Assembly (NCBI GenBank): GCA_001442985.1
Contig: LDYB01000017.1
Span: forward strand, 1 to 50,007
Direction of reading: 5' to 3'
DNA length: 50,007 nt
From: Armatimonadetes bacterium DC
GTDB taxonomy: Bacteria; Armatimonadota; Fimbriimonadia; Fimbriimonadales; GBS-DC
Every line of letters starts with the position of its first letter. The stretch's first letter is position 1. Below the pieces are notes generated by a model, which ran no database searches, had not been told where the DNA came from, and saw only the letters and a list, made by a program, of their open reading frames with translations. Shown piece by piece: positions 8,289 through 16,985 of this stretch. The position numbers were made by a program, and so were the translations under genes.

Positions 8289-8906
8289 ATGAAATACTAT
8301 GAGGTGATTGGTGGGAGCAGTCCCTTCTGGGATTTGGGTCCTGCGGCAGCCTTTCAGGTCACGCTGTCGGATATTGTGCGCTGGTGGCGTTTGTTAGACC
8401 CGCACACAGGGCTACAGGAGCCAGCGGCAGAGACCATGCGCTTGCCGCGCTGGTGGGTTGAAAAGCTGTGGGGCAACGACAGTGATTTTTGCACCGTCAC
8501 TGTTTTCGCGTCGCGACCCCCTGTCCACCTCTACTCGCCACGCTTGCGGTGGATGGTGCAACAACAGGGTTTGGCGGAAGGAATGCAGTTCTTTCCAGTG
8601 AGCGTATACACGCAGGGGCGGCTTGTGGATACTTTCTTTGCGGTGCGTTATTCGGCGTCGGTATGCGTGCCGTGCCTGAAGTCTCTTCCCATTTATCGCC
8701 CCGTAGCGGACTCTCATAAAGGCTATAAAGTCTACCGTCGTCGCGGGAGTCAGCTGATTCTGGACGCGACAAAGATAGGCGATTTAAGGTTGTTTCGTGT
8801 GGTGAATGAAGAGGGTGCGCCTCTGGTGGTGCGGGAAGATGTCGTTGAGCAGTGGTGGCAGGCGGAGATAGACGGTTTTGAGCTTGAGGAAGTAGTCCTT
8901 GGGTAG
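8289..8906 (+). CDS. Imm11 (DUF1629)-like immunity protein, third copy
   Basis: 205 aa from ATG 8289, behind GGGGTGTGGGAG. SDFCTVTVFASRPPVHLYSP, RLRWMVQQQGL and VREDVVEQWWQAEIDGFELE reproduce the spacing of the two other Imm11-like genes, but identity is low. It starts 19 bases after the second copy, with no toxin between, so either both protect against tip 3 or a tip has been lost. Its TAG (8904-8906) is in the frame of the following Rhs tip. Confidence 0.55.
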   Translation: MKYYEVIGGSSPFWDLGPAAAFQVTLSDIVRWWRLLDPHTGLQEPAAETMRLPRWWVEKLWGNDSDFCTVTVFASRPPVHLYSPRLRWMVQQQGLAEGMQFFPVSVYTQGRLVDTFFAVRYSASVCVPCLKSLPIYRPVADSHKGYKVYRRRGSQLILDATKIGDLRLFRVVNEEGAPLVVREDVVEQWWQAEIDGFELEEVVLG

Positions 8907-9741
8907 GATAGGAGGACTCGTTCAACGCGCGAGGGAACCACGCGCCAGCCGTTCACCTGGAACGGGGCGTATGGGTATGAGTGGATTCCTGAGGTTGGGT
9001 TGTATCATGTGGGCGCCCGTGAATATGACCCCCGCACCGCCCGCTGGCTGCAGAGAGACCCGATTGATGCCGCCTCCGGCGACCCGAACCTGTATCGGTA
9101 TTGCGGGAACGACCCGATAAGCCGAAAAGATATTCAAGGCGCTTCTGACAGACCCAAAAACCGCCCGCATGACAATACGCCCACTATTGCAAGTGATGGT
9201 TTTAGACGCGATTGTGCTAAAGCAATGGACGAGCTCAAACGCGCTATTGATAACCTCAAGAAGGATGTAAAACAGTGGGGGTACTCTCCCAGAGAAGAAA
9301 AAACGCGGTCATGCCAATGAAATGGCAGGACGGTGCGTGGACGCACTCAAACTCTTATCAACAGCTCTTGCCCAGTGCACGGAGCGTGAAATATCGAAAA
9401 ACGCCTCGTGGCGCGATCTCATACAGGAAGCGTTCCCCTTCCTGTATCAACACTGCAATCCGGACTCTAAGAAAAATCCTGTTTGGTCTTATGCTCCATC
9501 GGATAAAGTAAAACACCTCAGAGAAGTCTATAGGGAAAGTCCAGTTTACACTTATGAGCCTGGGCTAAATGATCTGACCTCTCTTATGGTTCCTGCGGTT
9601 GCTGCGGCGCGATGCGGCATCGGCTTAGGCGGGCTGGTGCAGGGTATAATTGAGTGGCTGGAAAACTTGTTTTCAGCTCCATCACCCCAACCAGCGCCAG
9701 CACAAGAAGAGGCGCCAAAGAAGCAAAAGAGGGCTGCTTGA
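8907..9741 (+). pseudogene. Rhs tip 4, frameshifted in an A6 run
   Basis: REGTTRQPFTWNGAYGYEW, YDPRTARWLQRDPID and CGNDPISRKD mark the core end. The tip begins FRRDCAKAMDELKRAIDNLK, the same helical start (C....E...I) as tips 1 and 3. The frame closes at 9320. Skipping one base within AAAAAA (about 9297-9303) joins it to KRGHANEMAGRCVDALKLL and onwards to a stop at 9739-9741, restoring the GH element that the family has there. The tail is hydrophobic and then Pro/Lys-rich (SAPSPQPAPAQEEAPKKQK). There is no start codon before the Rhs core. It is either a broken gene or one needing +1 (or -2) slippage. Confidence 0.6.
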
Positions 9742-9743
9742 AA

Positions 9744-10532
9744 ATGGGAGCTTTTGGGGAGCATCCGAGAGTGCCGTTGCCGTTGGTTCACATCGATGCA
9801 GTGCCCTTCGTGGGCAGGTGGGCGTACCTGCTCTGGCGACTCCGCTGCCCACAGGCAATAGTTGAGTTCCCCCTGCCCGACGAGCGCCCCAAGCTGGTGC
9901 ATACGGAGGTCCCCCCGCCGTCTGATGCAGACCCCATCGAGCATCTGGATTACGCACTCGAACGCGCCGTCCTTCTGGCAGAACTTTGCTTTGCCCGTTT
10001 GCTGAATACTTACGAGCGCCTGCCGTTATACCCCAAAGAAGTGTGGGGCTCCTCCCCTTCACGCCAATATCTGGAACTCTCTATCGCCTTTCGGTATTCC
10101 GAATGGAAGCCTGAAAAGACCTTATTCGGGATGCTCAGTGAGTTCTGGGAGACCATTTTTGAGGCGTGGGAGATGTGTCGGCGCAGAGGAGGGGTCATTC
10201 CCCTTCTGGATGCCGAACCCAGCAGACTGTTTCAACAACAGCTGGAGGGATGGGCCTCGGAGGATCTTTCGGGACATGCGTTCTGTTTTCGGCGAGAGCC
10301 GTGGTTTGTCTGGCATGCGGAGCAAGAAGAGCTGGATGAAAGCCTCGTAGAACATCCTGTGGGACAGTTTCGGGAGTTGTGCGAGCGTATTTTCCGCTCT
10401 CTGGCGGACTGGAACGCGACGCCCTATCGGCTCTCAGCGTTGATGCCAAAGGCGGCAGAGCTGGTGGACTACATGGGCGCCCTGGTGGAGTTGATTGAAG
10501 TCCGATGCCGTCACGAGATGGAAGAGTTTTAG
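9744..10532 (+). CDS. putative immunity protein for tip 4
   Basis: 262 aa from ATG 9744, two bases after the tip 4 stop, so translationally coupled. Soluble, mostly helical, aromatic-rich (HLDYALERAVLLAELCFARL, YLELSIAFRYSEWKPEK, EFWETIFEAWEMCRRRGG). I do not recognise the family. The position directly behind the tip argues for a cognate immunity role. Confidence 0.5.
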   Translation: MGAFGEHPRVPLPLVHIDAVPFVGRWAYLLWRLRCPQAIVEFPLPDERPKLVHTEVPPPSDADPIEHLDYALERAVLLAELCFARLLNTYERLPLYPKEVWGSSPSRQYLELSIAFRYSEWKPEKTLFGMLSEFWETIFEAWEMCRRRGGVIPLLDAEPSRLFQQQLEGWASEDLSGHAFCFRREPWFVWHAEQEELDESLVEHPVGQFRELCERIFRSLADWNATPYRLSALMPKAAELVDYMGALVELIEVRCRHEMEEF

Positions 10533-10547
10533 GGAGGCACAAGCGAG

Positions 10548-11324
10548 ATGGCGCGCGAGGTGATTCACTGGTCGTATCGGCACGGCGATTGGCAGGGCGT
10601 GCCGTGGCAGGAGATGCAACCCTATGAACTTCTGTCACGCCTTCTTTATCTGCACGGGTTCAATCACGAAGATTTCTTGAAGGCGCTGGAGCAAGGCGAG
10701 CTGTCGCTGGAGTCGGAAGGGCGCTTCGTTCCTTCGGCGTGGCTGAGGGTTCGCCCAGACGCATCGCCTTTGAGTGAAACCGTGTGGAATCTGGAAGCGG
10801 GGGGAGGCAAGGGAGTTCGCGAAAGCTGGTGGGTCGGTTTATTTTTTTATCAGCTGCCGTGGGAGTGGTATCGGCTGGTGAAGGGAGTGGCACACGAGCC
10901 GGATTCTTTGTTGGAGATAGCTCCCTTTTTGCGTCAGATGTGGCATATTTGGTACGATATGGAAGTTGTGCTGAGTGGCTACGGCGACTCGTTTTATCCT
11001 GCGGTGGCAGTGGGGTGGAGCCTGCGTCATCAACGGGAGTTAGAGCGGATAGCGCAAGCGTATTTGCATGATTACGAAGTGCCCGAATGGTGGTTAGCCC
11101 TGCGCGTAGAGGGGAAGTGGCCGTTCAGTGGCTCTTTGCCGCGCCTTCGGGAAAGCGAGTGGACACGGCTGCAGGCGATAGAAAGGGCATTCAGCTGGCT
11201 TGCGAAGTTTGTGTCGGTGCCCTATGACGCGTGGTCGTTGCACTGGGTTTTTCTGGAAGTGATGTCGGTCTTTCGGCAGTTGCAACAGGGCTGGCTGGCG
11301 TGGATGCGGCATTTCGGCAGATAA
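10548..11324 (+). CDS. hypothetical protein, possible second immunity gene
   Basis: 258 aa, starting 15 bases after the previous stop with GGGAGG in between, so the two genes form one unit. Tryptophan-rich (SWWVGLFFYQLPWEWYRLVK, VPEWWLALRVEGKWPFSG), helical and without a signal peptide or clear membrane segment. Size and composition resemble its neighbour, but I see no shared motif. Function unknown. Confidence 0.45.
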   Translation: MAREVIHWSYRHGDWQGVPWQEMQPYELLSRLLYLHGFNHEDFLKALEQGELSLESEGRFVPSAWLRVRPDASPLSETVWNLEAGGGKGVRESWWVGLFFYQLPWEWYRLVKGVAHEPDSLLEIAPFLRQMWHIWYDMEVVLSGYGDSFYPAVAVGWSLRHQRELERIAQAYLHDYEVPEWWLALRVEGKWPFSGSLPRLRESEWTRLQAIERAFSWLAKFVSVPYDAWSLHWVFLEVMSVFRQLQQGWLAWMRHFGR

Positions 11325-11408
11325 TATGGTTTTGTGAACCGCGCGAAGCCTTAGCTTTTGAACTGCCTTCGTAAATACAGGCTGCGTCGCGGAGAGGACC
11401 CGAATTGG

Positions 11409-11466
11409 GGTTCCCCCCGCGGGCAGGGGAACCGAGTTGTGGTTTCCCTCGCTTGCGGGGGGAACC
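11409..11466. repeat. pair of GGTTCCC...GGGAACC palindromes
   Basis: Two imperfect palindromes stand side by side: 11409-11433 and 11441-11466, each GGTT(T)CCC, a GC-rich centre with GC(G/T)GGC or CTTGC, then GGGGAACC. The same unit occurs at 20441, 27037, 46215 and 46289, always outside genes. The rest of the 11325-11576 gap shows no gene; a weak TAAAAT stands at about 11552 before the next start. Confidence 0.7.
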
Positions 11467-11576
11467 TGCATTGGGGGGCATTTTACGAACTGTGATGCAC
11501 CGTTTGGCATGGGAAGCTCAATCTTTTCGCTTTAGGCGCTGGCAATTCAGGTAAAATCCAGATAGGGTGGATTGCG

Positions 11577-11972
11577 ATGCAACGAACACTGCAAGCGAAG
11601 TTAGGGGACTACACCGCTAAGGTGCTTCTGCGTCCCTATGACCTGCGTCTTGACAAGGGGCTCTGGCACGGCGGTAGCGAGTCGGCGCCGCATATGGTCG
11701 TTCAACAAATCGAGATACGCTATCGTGGAAAGGTTGTGCCTTTGATGCGCGGCGCATACAGCGATCTGGCAGAGGTCAACGCAATCAGTTTCTACAAAAA
11801 TCAACGCGGGGAGATGGTGCTGAAAATCGAAGGGGGCGACGCCGCCGACTCCTATCGAGCGTATCTCGTGTTTTCGAAGGGGATGCTCGTGCGTCGTCGC
11901 GTGGAGAATAGCGGATTTCCGAACAACTTCTCCGAAGAGACACGCTATGCGAACATTCCCGTGCGCGATTAG
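11577..11972 (+). CDS. 131-aa conserved hypothetical protein (copy A)
   Basis: ATG 11577 opens a 131-aa soluble protein with YDLRLDKGLWHGGSESAPH, VVPLMRGAYSDLAEVNAISF, KNQRGEMVLKIEGGDAADSY and SGFPNNFSEETRYANIPVRD. No family recognised. A second copy stands at 47.87-48.27 kb. The central 130 bases of the two are nearly identical while the first third differs, which suggests gene conversion. Copy B has an N-terminal frameshift, so this is the intact version. The following genes also correspond (see 12012). Association with SUKH and Rhs remnants suggests a toxin-immunity role, unproven. Confidence 0.65.
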   Translation: MQRTLQAKLGDYTAKVLLRPYDLRLDKGLWHGGSESAPHMVVQQIEIRYRGKVVPLMRGAYSDLAEVNAISFYKNQRGEMVLKIEGGDAADSYRAYLVFSKGMLVRRRVENSGFPNNFSEETRYANIPVRD

Positions 11973-12011
11973 AAGGGGGATGGTTCCATTCTTTCTATCC
12001 AGTTCAAGATG

Positions 12012-12095
12012 ATGTGGCGTCTGTTCAGTATCCTGCGCCGTCGTTCGCCGTTTGCGCCTGTAGAGCGCGCCCTGCTCTGTCGCAAAGATACCTGA
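12012..12095 (+). pseudogene. truncated 5' end of the SUKH-like gene found at 48.8 kb
   Basis: MWRLFSILRRRSPFAPVERA followed by LLCRKDT and TGA matches the start of the 280-aa gene at 48834 (MWSLLKAWRRRSPFAPVERA, LLQALQ). Homology stops exactly where the sequence becomes GCTCTGTCGCAAAGATACC, a motif found at other element borders in the window. An insertion or rearrangement therefore removed the remaining 90 per cent of the gene. Confidence 0.75.
12074..12092 (+). repeat. terminal-repeat-like motif GCTCTGTCGCAAAGATACC
   Basis: This 19-base motif marks the junction between the truncated gene and the decayed insertion sequence. Close matches occur at 26991-27010, 45727-45745 and 47820-47833, and inverted forms at 27151-27166 and 46352-46367. 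It behaves like the end of a mobile element. No inverted partner was found on the far side of the IS remnant. Confidence 0.5.
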
Positions 12096-12147
12096 GTGCC
12101 TCGACACATCCACGCGCCAGAACGCCCCGCCCCCGCGAGCAAAAAAA

Positions 12148-12774
12148 CTAACGATACAGATTGTAAACCAGTTCCTTCACCACCAACTCCTGACGCGCCA
12201 ACCACCCCAAACGGCTCTGAACTCCATCCTCAAGCTTCCGCTTGATCACCGAAATCACTGTCTCGCTCTTCCAGCGTTGCCTATAAATCCCCAGCGCCCG
12301 CAACGGACGCACGAACGAACGCAATCGCCTTCCCCGCCGAATCGGCGGAACGCCATCCATCCATGCCACCGTCTGCCCGTCAAACCCTTTATCCGCCACC
12401 AGCCACACCCGCGCCGACCGCCCCGCACGGGGCACATACCGCTGGGCTTGCCGACGCAACGAGGGTAGCCAGTGAACCTCCGAACACACCCCCCGCCCTA
12501 TGGTCATCCCCAGGCAGTTTCAGTACCGCGCGGATTTCGGCGCTGGCGCGGAGCAGTTCTTCGGTGTCGCGATAGGTGGCGTTGCGGTAAATCTTGAGCA
12601 GAACACAGGCGGCGAGTTAGGGGAGGGTGTAGTGATGGGGCTTTTGGGATGGGCTTAGCGGGGGAGTCCTTGTTGAGCGAGGGCGTAGGCGAGGCGTGCG
12701 AAACGCCCGTAGAGACTTTTGGGCTGAACGGTTTGCTTCAGTATGCCCTGAACCGTGTCTCGTACCCCTGTGGG
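12148..12774 (-). pseudogene. decayed DDE transposase (IS4/IS5 type)
   Basis: Read on the minus strand: an N-terminal part with VRDTVQGILKQTVQPKSLYG and RFARLAYALAQQGLPR then a stop; a middle part LAACVLLKIYRNATYRDTEE, LLRASAEIRAVLKLPGDDHR preceded by a stop; and a C-terminal part (12148-12507) with VWLVADKGFDGQTVAWMDG and YRQRWKSETVISVIKRKLED. DKGFD and the YRQRW..ET region are the second aspartate and the catalytic glutamate motifs of DDE transposases. At least two stops and frame changes show that it is inactive. Confidence 0.75.
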
Positions 12775-12834
12775 GGATCTATGTGATAAAAAACACAGAC
12801 TCTTGCTCGACGCACGGGTACACTCAATAGCGTC

Positions 12835-13452
12835 ATGGCACGCACGGGACGATTGGTGGTGGGAGTCACGGGTGCGAGCGGCGGCATCTACGCCCTGCGA
12901 TTCCTGCGCTACGCCATAGAGTATTTTCAGGAAATCTATCTAATCGCGACCGATCAGGCGTTTCAGGTGTTCCAGACCGAGCTGGGGCTGGACATCAATC
13001 GGGAAACACTGAGTGCCGAGCGTCTGCTGGGCGTGCCGTTTGAAGGCTTGCAGGTGCTTCAGCCGCGCGATTACTTTTCACCCCCTGCCAGCGGCAGCTT
13101 CCGCCACGATGGGATGGTGATTATCCCCTGTTCGATGGGCACGCTGGGACGGATTGCGCAGGGCATCTCCGACGACCTGATGACCCGCAGCGCGGATGTG
13201 TGCCTCAAAGAGCGGCGCCCGCTGATTCTGGTGGTGCGCGAGACCCCGTTCAATCTGGTGCATTTGCGCAACATGGTGCAGGCGTGTGAGGCAGGCGCGA
13301 CGATTTTGCCCGCCAATCCGTCGTTTTATAACCGCCCCCAAACTGTGGAGGCGGTGGTGGACACCGTGATAGCTCGCGTGTTGCAACATCTGGGGATTGA
13401 GCAGCGCCTTGTGCCGGAGTGGGGCGTACCCGAATCGGAGAGTCGGCGGTAG
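12835..13452 (+). CDS. ubiX: flavin prenyltransferase UbiX
   Basis: UbiX joins dimethylallyl phosphate to reduced FMN, making the prenylated flavin used by UbiD-type decarboxylases. The 205-aa protein has the flavin-binding start VVGVTGASGGIYALRFLRY, the IIPCSMGTLGRIAQGISDDL region, RPLILVVRETPFNLVHLRNM and a C-terminal NRPQTVEAVVDTVIARVL. Length and motifs are typical. No ubiD is adjacent. TACACT (12819-12824) lies 10 bases before ATG with no ribosome site, suggesting a nearly leaderless mRNA. Confidence 0.93.
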   Translation: MARTGRLVVGVTGASGGIYALRFLRYAIEYFQEIYLIATDQAFQVFQTELGLDINRETLSAERLLGVPFEGLQVLQPRDYFSPPASGSFRHDGMVIIPCSMGTLGRIAQGISDDLMTRSADVCLKERRPLILVVRETPFNLVHLRNMVQACEAGATILPANPSFYNRPQTVEAVVDTVIARVLQHLGIEQRLVPEWGVPESESRR

Positions 13453-13475
13453 ATACCCTCCTGGGAGGCAAGTGT

Positions 13476-16400
13476 TCACGCCGCCTCTGGATTCTGAAGC
13501 GCCTGTAGCGCCTTCAGCACCATCAATAGGGTTTCCAGCGGTTGCGCTGTGAGCGGCAGGCTGATGTGTTCAGGGCGCGTGGCAACCCCAGCGAACTGCT
13601 TCTGAAGCGCGACCTGCCATTGCGCTTTGAGCCGTCGGTTCGTGTGGAACTTCACCAGCACGCGCTTGCCCTCCATCTCAATACTTTCTGCGCCCACGGC
13701 GTGCGCCACGATTCGCACCTCCATCAGGCGCAGCAGGTGTCGCACAGGCGTGGGGAGTTGCCCGTAGCGATCACGCAGCTCGCGCACGAGGTCTTTCAGC
13801 TCGTCGCGGGTGCGGCTGCCCGCGATGCGCTTGTAGTAGCCCAGCCGTTGCGCTACATCGGGAATATAACTGGCAGGGATGTAGGCGTCTATGGGAATCT
13901 GGATGGGCGGCAGTTCGTCCTGCAGGGGGCTGTCGAGCGCCCAGTGGGTTTCGCCCTTGCGCAGGTGGCGGATGGCGTCGCGCAACATCGCCTGATAGAG
14001 TTCCAGCCCGACGGCGCGCATCGCGCCATGCTGTTCCGTGCCCAGCAGGTTGCCCGCGCCACGGATTTCTAAATCGCGCATCGCCAGCGCGAAACCCGAA
14101 CCGAGATGCGAAAACTCCTTGAGCGCCTGCAGGCGTTCCTCCGCCTTATCGTTCAATTTGCCCGCTTTGAACAGGAAGTAGGCATACGCCTGACGGTCCG
14201 AGCGCCCCACGCGCCCGCGCAGCTGATAGAGCTGCCCCAAGCCAAACCGCTCGGCGTTCTCCACAATCAGCGTGTTCACATTCGGCATGTCCAGCCCGTT
14301 CTCAATAATCGTGGTGCAGACCAGAATATCGTAGGCGTGCTGATAGAAGTCCAGCACAATCGCTTCCATCGTGGCGGGGGGCATCTGCCCGTGCGCAATT
14401 GCGATTCGGGCGTGGGGCACTAACTGCTTGAGGCGCTCGGCGACATGCTCAATCCCCTGAATGCGCGGCACGACATAGAACACCTGCCCGTCGCGCTGAA
14501 GCTCGCGCAAAATCGCCTCGCGCACCGCCCAGTCGGTGTAGGGCATCACGCTGGTACGAATGGGCAGCCGTCCGGGCGGCGGGTCGGTGATAAGACTCAT
14601 GTCGCGAATCTCGGTGAGCGCCATATAGAGCGTGCGCGGGATGGGCGTGGCGGTCATCGTCAGCACATCCACCGTGCCGCGCAGCTGTTTGAACCGCTCT
14701 TTTTGCATCACGCCGAAGCGCTGCTCCTCATCAATAATCACCAGCCCCAGATTTTTGAACTGCACATCGTCGGAGAGCAGGCGGTGCGTGCCAATCACCA
14801 TATCAATCGCGCCCGTTTTCAGCCCGTGCAGAATGCGTTTCTGCTCGGCAGGGGAAATGAGCCGACTCAGTAGCGCCACCTGCACCCCGAACGGCTCAAA
14901 CCGCTCCTTGAAGTTCTGCCAGTGCTGATAGGCTAACACGGTCGTGGGGCACATGAGCGCCACCTGCCGCTCCGCCATAATCACTTTGAACGCGGCGCGA
15001 ATTGCCACCTCGGTCTTCCCAAAGCCGACATCGCCCACCAGCAAGCGGTCCATCGGGTGGGGCGATTCTAAGTCGCGTTTGACCTCTTCAATCGCCTTCA
15101 GCTGCCCCGGTGTTTCAATATAGGGGAACATCGCCTCCATTTCCGCTTGCCAGGGGGTGTCGGGTCCCGTGGGCGGGCGTGTGGCTTTTTCGCGCAGGGC
15201 GTAGATTCGAATCAGCTCCTGCGCCACCTCTTTGGCTTTCTGCCGCGCCTGCGCCACGGACTTGACCCACAGGCTGCTGCTGAGCCGCCGAATTTCGGGC
15301 GGTTTGTCGTCGGGACCGATGTATTTCTGAATGCGATCCAGCTGGTCTACGGGCACGAAGATTCGGTCGGGGTGGGCGTACTCAATCAGCAGGTATTCGC
15401 GCGTGACGCCCTCGCGCTCCAGCGTGGTCAGCCCGCGAAAGACGCCCACGCCGTGATGGATATGCACCACATAATCGCCCGGCTTGAGATCCATGATGGA
15501 GGTGATGGGCACGCCTTCGTTGAAGCGGCGTGGGGGCATGCGCAGGCGGTGGCGCTCAAAGAATTCCGCGTCGGTCAGCAGGGCGAACCGCTGGGCGTCC
15601 CAGATGAACCCGCCCCCAAGGTTGCCCCGAAACAGCAGGGGCACGGCGTGGTTCTCAGCGCTCTCGCTGGGGGCGGGCAGGTCGGCGTCCTGAAACGCGC
15701 GCGCCACCTGATTGGGGCGGTCGGTCGCCACCACAATCTGATAGCCCCCCTCCAGCCAGCGGCGGATAGAATTCCACAGGTCGGGCAGGCGTCCGCGCGT
15801 CGTTTCGGTGGAGCGCGTACCGAGCTCGTGCGCCACGCCTGTCAGGTCGGGCTTGGGCATCGCTTCCAGCGTCAGCACAGGATGGGGGCGCGAGGCATAA
15901 AGTCGTTCTATCGGCTCCACATAGTCCGCAATTCGCAACGGAATCGTGTCGCCCCGTTCGGCACGGGAGTTGAGCGCCTGCTGAATCTCATCCTGCATGC
16001 GCTGGAATGCCGACTCCAGCAGCAGCGGCTCGTCTAAAATCAGCAGGGCGTTTTCGGGCAGGTAGTCCAGCATGCAGGCGCGCTCCTGCGCCAGCCACGG
16101 CAGGTAGAGCTCCAGTCGGTCAAACGGCGCGCCCATCGCAAGGGGGCGCAAATCGTCTTCCAGATTCTGCCTGAGAGTAGGCTGGAGCGCAGGCGGTTGC
16201 TGGGCAATCGCGCGTTCCCAGTCGTGGCGGATGCGCTCGGCAACTTCGGGGTTGCCCATCGGGGTCTCGCGGGCGGGCGGAATCTCGGCATGGCGCACTT
16301 CCCGAATCAGGGAGCGCTGGGTAGCGGGGTCAAACTTGCGCAGGCTGATAATCTCATCGCCCCAGAACTCGATTCGCAGGGGCAACACCGCCCCCATCGG

Positions 16401-16964
16401 GAACACATCCACAATCCCACCGCGCCGCGCGAAGTGCCCTGGCAGGCGCACAGGCTCCTGATACTCGTAGCCGTCTTCCACAAGGCGCTGAATCAGCGTT
16501 TCGGGGTCTATGGCGTACTGGTAAGGCGCGGGCACGGGGTTTTCGGAAACGGTCAGGCGCAGCCACTCCTGTTCAAAGAGCGCGGGGGGCATCGTGCGCT
16601 GGAGCGCGGAGCCAACGGGCGCAATCACCACCACTGGCTCGCCCAGACGGAGCGTGTGCAGGGCGCGAATGCGCTCATGCAGCACCTCCAGCTCCACGCC
16701 TGTTGGCTCCATCAGGGGCGTTAGCCCAAGGGGAGCGCGAACCAGTCGCTCTTCGGGGATGCCCAGACGGAACAGAATCGCGAACCACTGCTCGGCGCGT
16801 TCCAGCGTGGGCACGACAATCAGCGTCGGCGACGGGCGTTCTGCCACCAGAGTCGCCGTCAGCACGGGCTTCGATTCGTTGCACACTTCGAGCCAGCGGT
16901 GGCGTGCGGCATCCTGAACGGGAGGCAGGGTATCACGAAGTGTGCGTAGCCACTCCAAATTCAT
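13476..16964 (-). CDS. mfd: transcription-repair coupling factor Mfd
   Basis: Mfd removes RNA polymerase stalled at DNA lesions and recruits UvrA. 1162 aa, the usual full length. It has a UvrB-like N-terminal part, then the RNA-polymerase-interacting CarD-like domain (LKPGDYVVHIHHGVGVFRGL), followed by the RecG-like translocase with Walker A GDVGFGKTEVAIRAAF (near residue 645), DEEQRFGV (near 745), TMTATPIPRTLYMA and ENAERFGLGQLYQLRGRVG. The TRCF C-terminal domain ends in LETLLMVLKALQALQ. TACAAT lies 10 bases before ATG. It stands alone, leftward, convergent with ubiX. Confidence 0.97.
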   Translation of the reverse strand: MNLEWLRTLRDTLPPVQDAARHRWLEVCNESKPVLTATLVAERPSPTLIVVPTLERAEQWFAILFRLGIPEERLVRAPLGLTPLMEPTGVELEVLHERIRALHTLRLGEPVVVIAPVGSALQRTMPPALFEQEWLRLTVSENPVPAPYQYAIDPETLIQRLVEDGYEYQEPVRLPGHFARRGGIVDVFPMGAVLPLRIEFWGDEIISLRKFDPATQRSLIREVRHAEIPPARETPMGNPEVAERIRHDWERAIAQQPPALQPTLRQNLEDDLRPLAMGAPFDRLELYLPWLAQERACMLDYLPENALLILDEPLLLESAFQRMQDEIQQALNSRAERGDTIPLRIADYVEPIERLYASRPHPVLTLEAMPKPDLTGVAHELGTRSTETTRGRLPDLWNSIRRWLEGGYQIVVATDRPNQVARAFQDADLPAPSESAENHAVPLLFRGNLGGGFIWDAQRFALLTDAEFFERHRLRMPPRRFNEGVPITSIMDLKPGDYVVHIHHGVGVFRGLTTLEREGVTREYLLIEYAHPDRIFVPVDQLDRIQKYIGPDDKPPEIRRLSSSLWVKSVAQARQKAKEVAQELIRIYALREKATRPPTGPDTPWQAEMEAMFPYIETPGQLKAIEEVKRDLESPHPMDRLLVGDVGFGKTEVAIRAAFKVIMAERQVALMCPTTVLAYQHWQNFKERFEPFGVQVALLSRLISPAEQKRILHGLKTGAIDMVIGTHRLLSDDVQFKNLGLVIIDEEQRFGVMQKERFKQLRGTVDVLTMTATPIPRTLYMALTEIRDMSLITDPPPGRLPIRTSVMPYTDWAVREAILRELQRDGQVFYVVPRIQGIEHVAERLKQLVPHARIAIAHGQMPPATMEAIVLDFYQHAYDILVCTTIIENGLDMPNVNTLIVENAERFGLGQLYQLRGRVGRSDRQAYAYFLFKAGKLNDKAEERLQALKEFSHLGSGFALAMRDLEIRGAGNLLGTEQHGAMRAVGLELYQAMLRDAIRHLRKGETHWALDSPLQDELPPIQIPIDAYIPASYIPDVAQRLGYYKRIAGSRTRDELKDLVRELRDRYGQLPTPVRHLLRLMEVRIVAHAVGAESIEMEGKRVLVKFHTNRRLKAQWQVALQKQFAGVATRPEHISLPLTAQPLETLLMVLKALQALQNPEAA

Positions 16965-16985
16965 AGGCGGGAGAATTGTACCCGT

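Noticed and set aside
9275-9511. Alternative frame across the tip 4 frameshift
   Set aside because: Neither side matches the effector family, whereas frames 3 and 1 do when joined at the A6 run.
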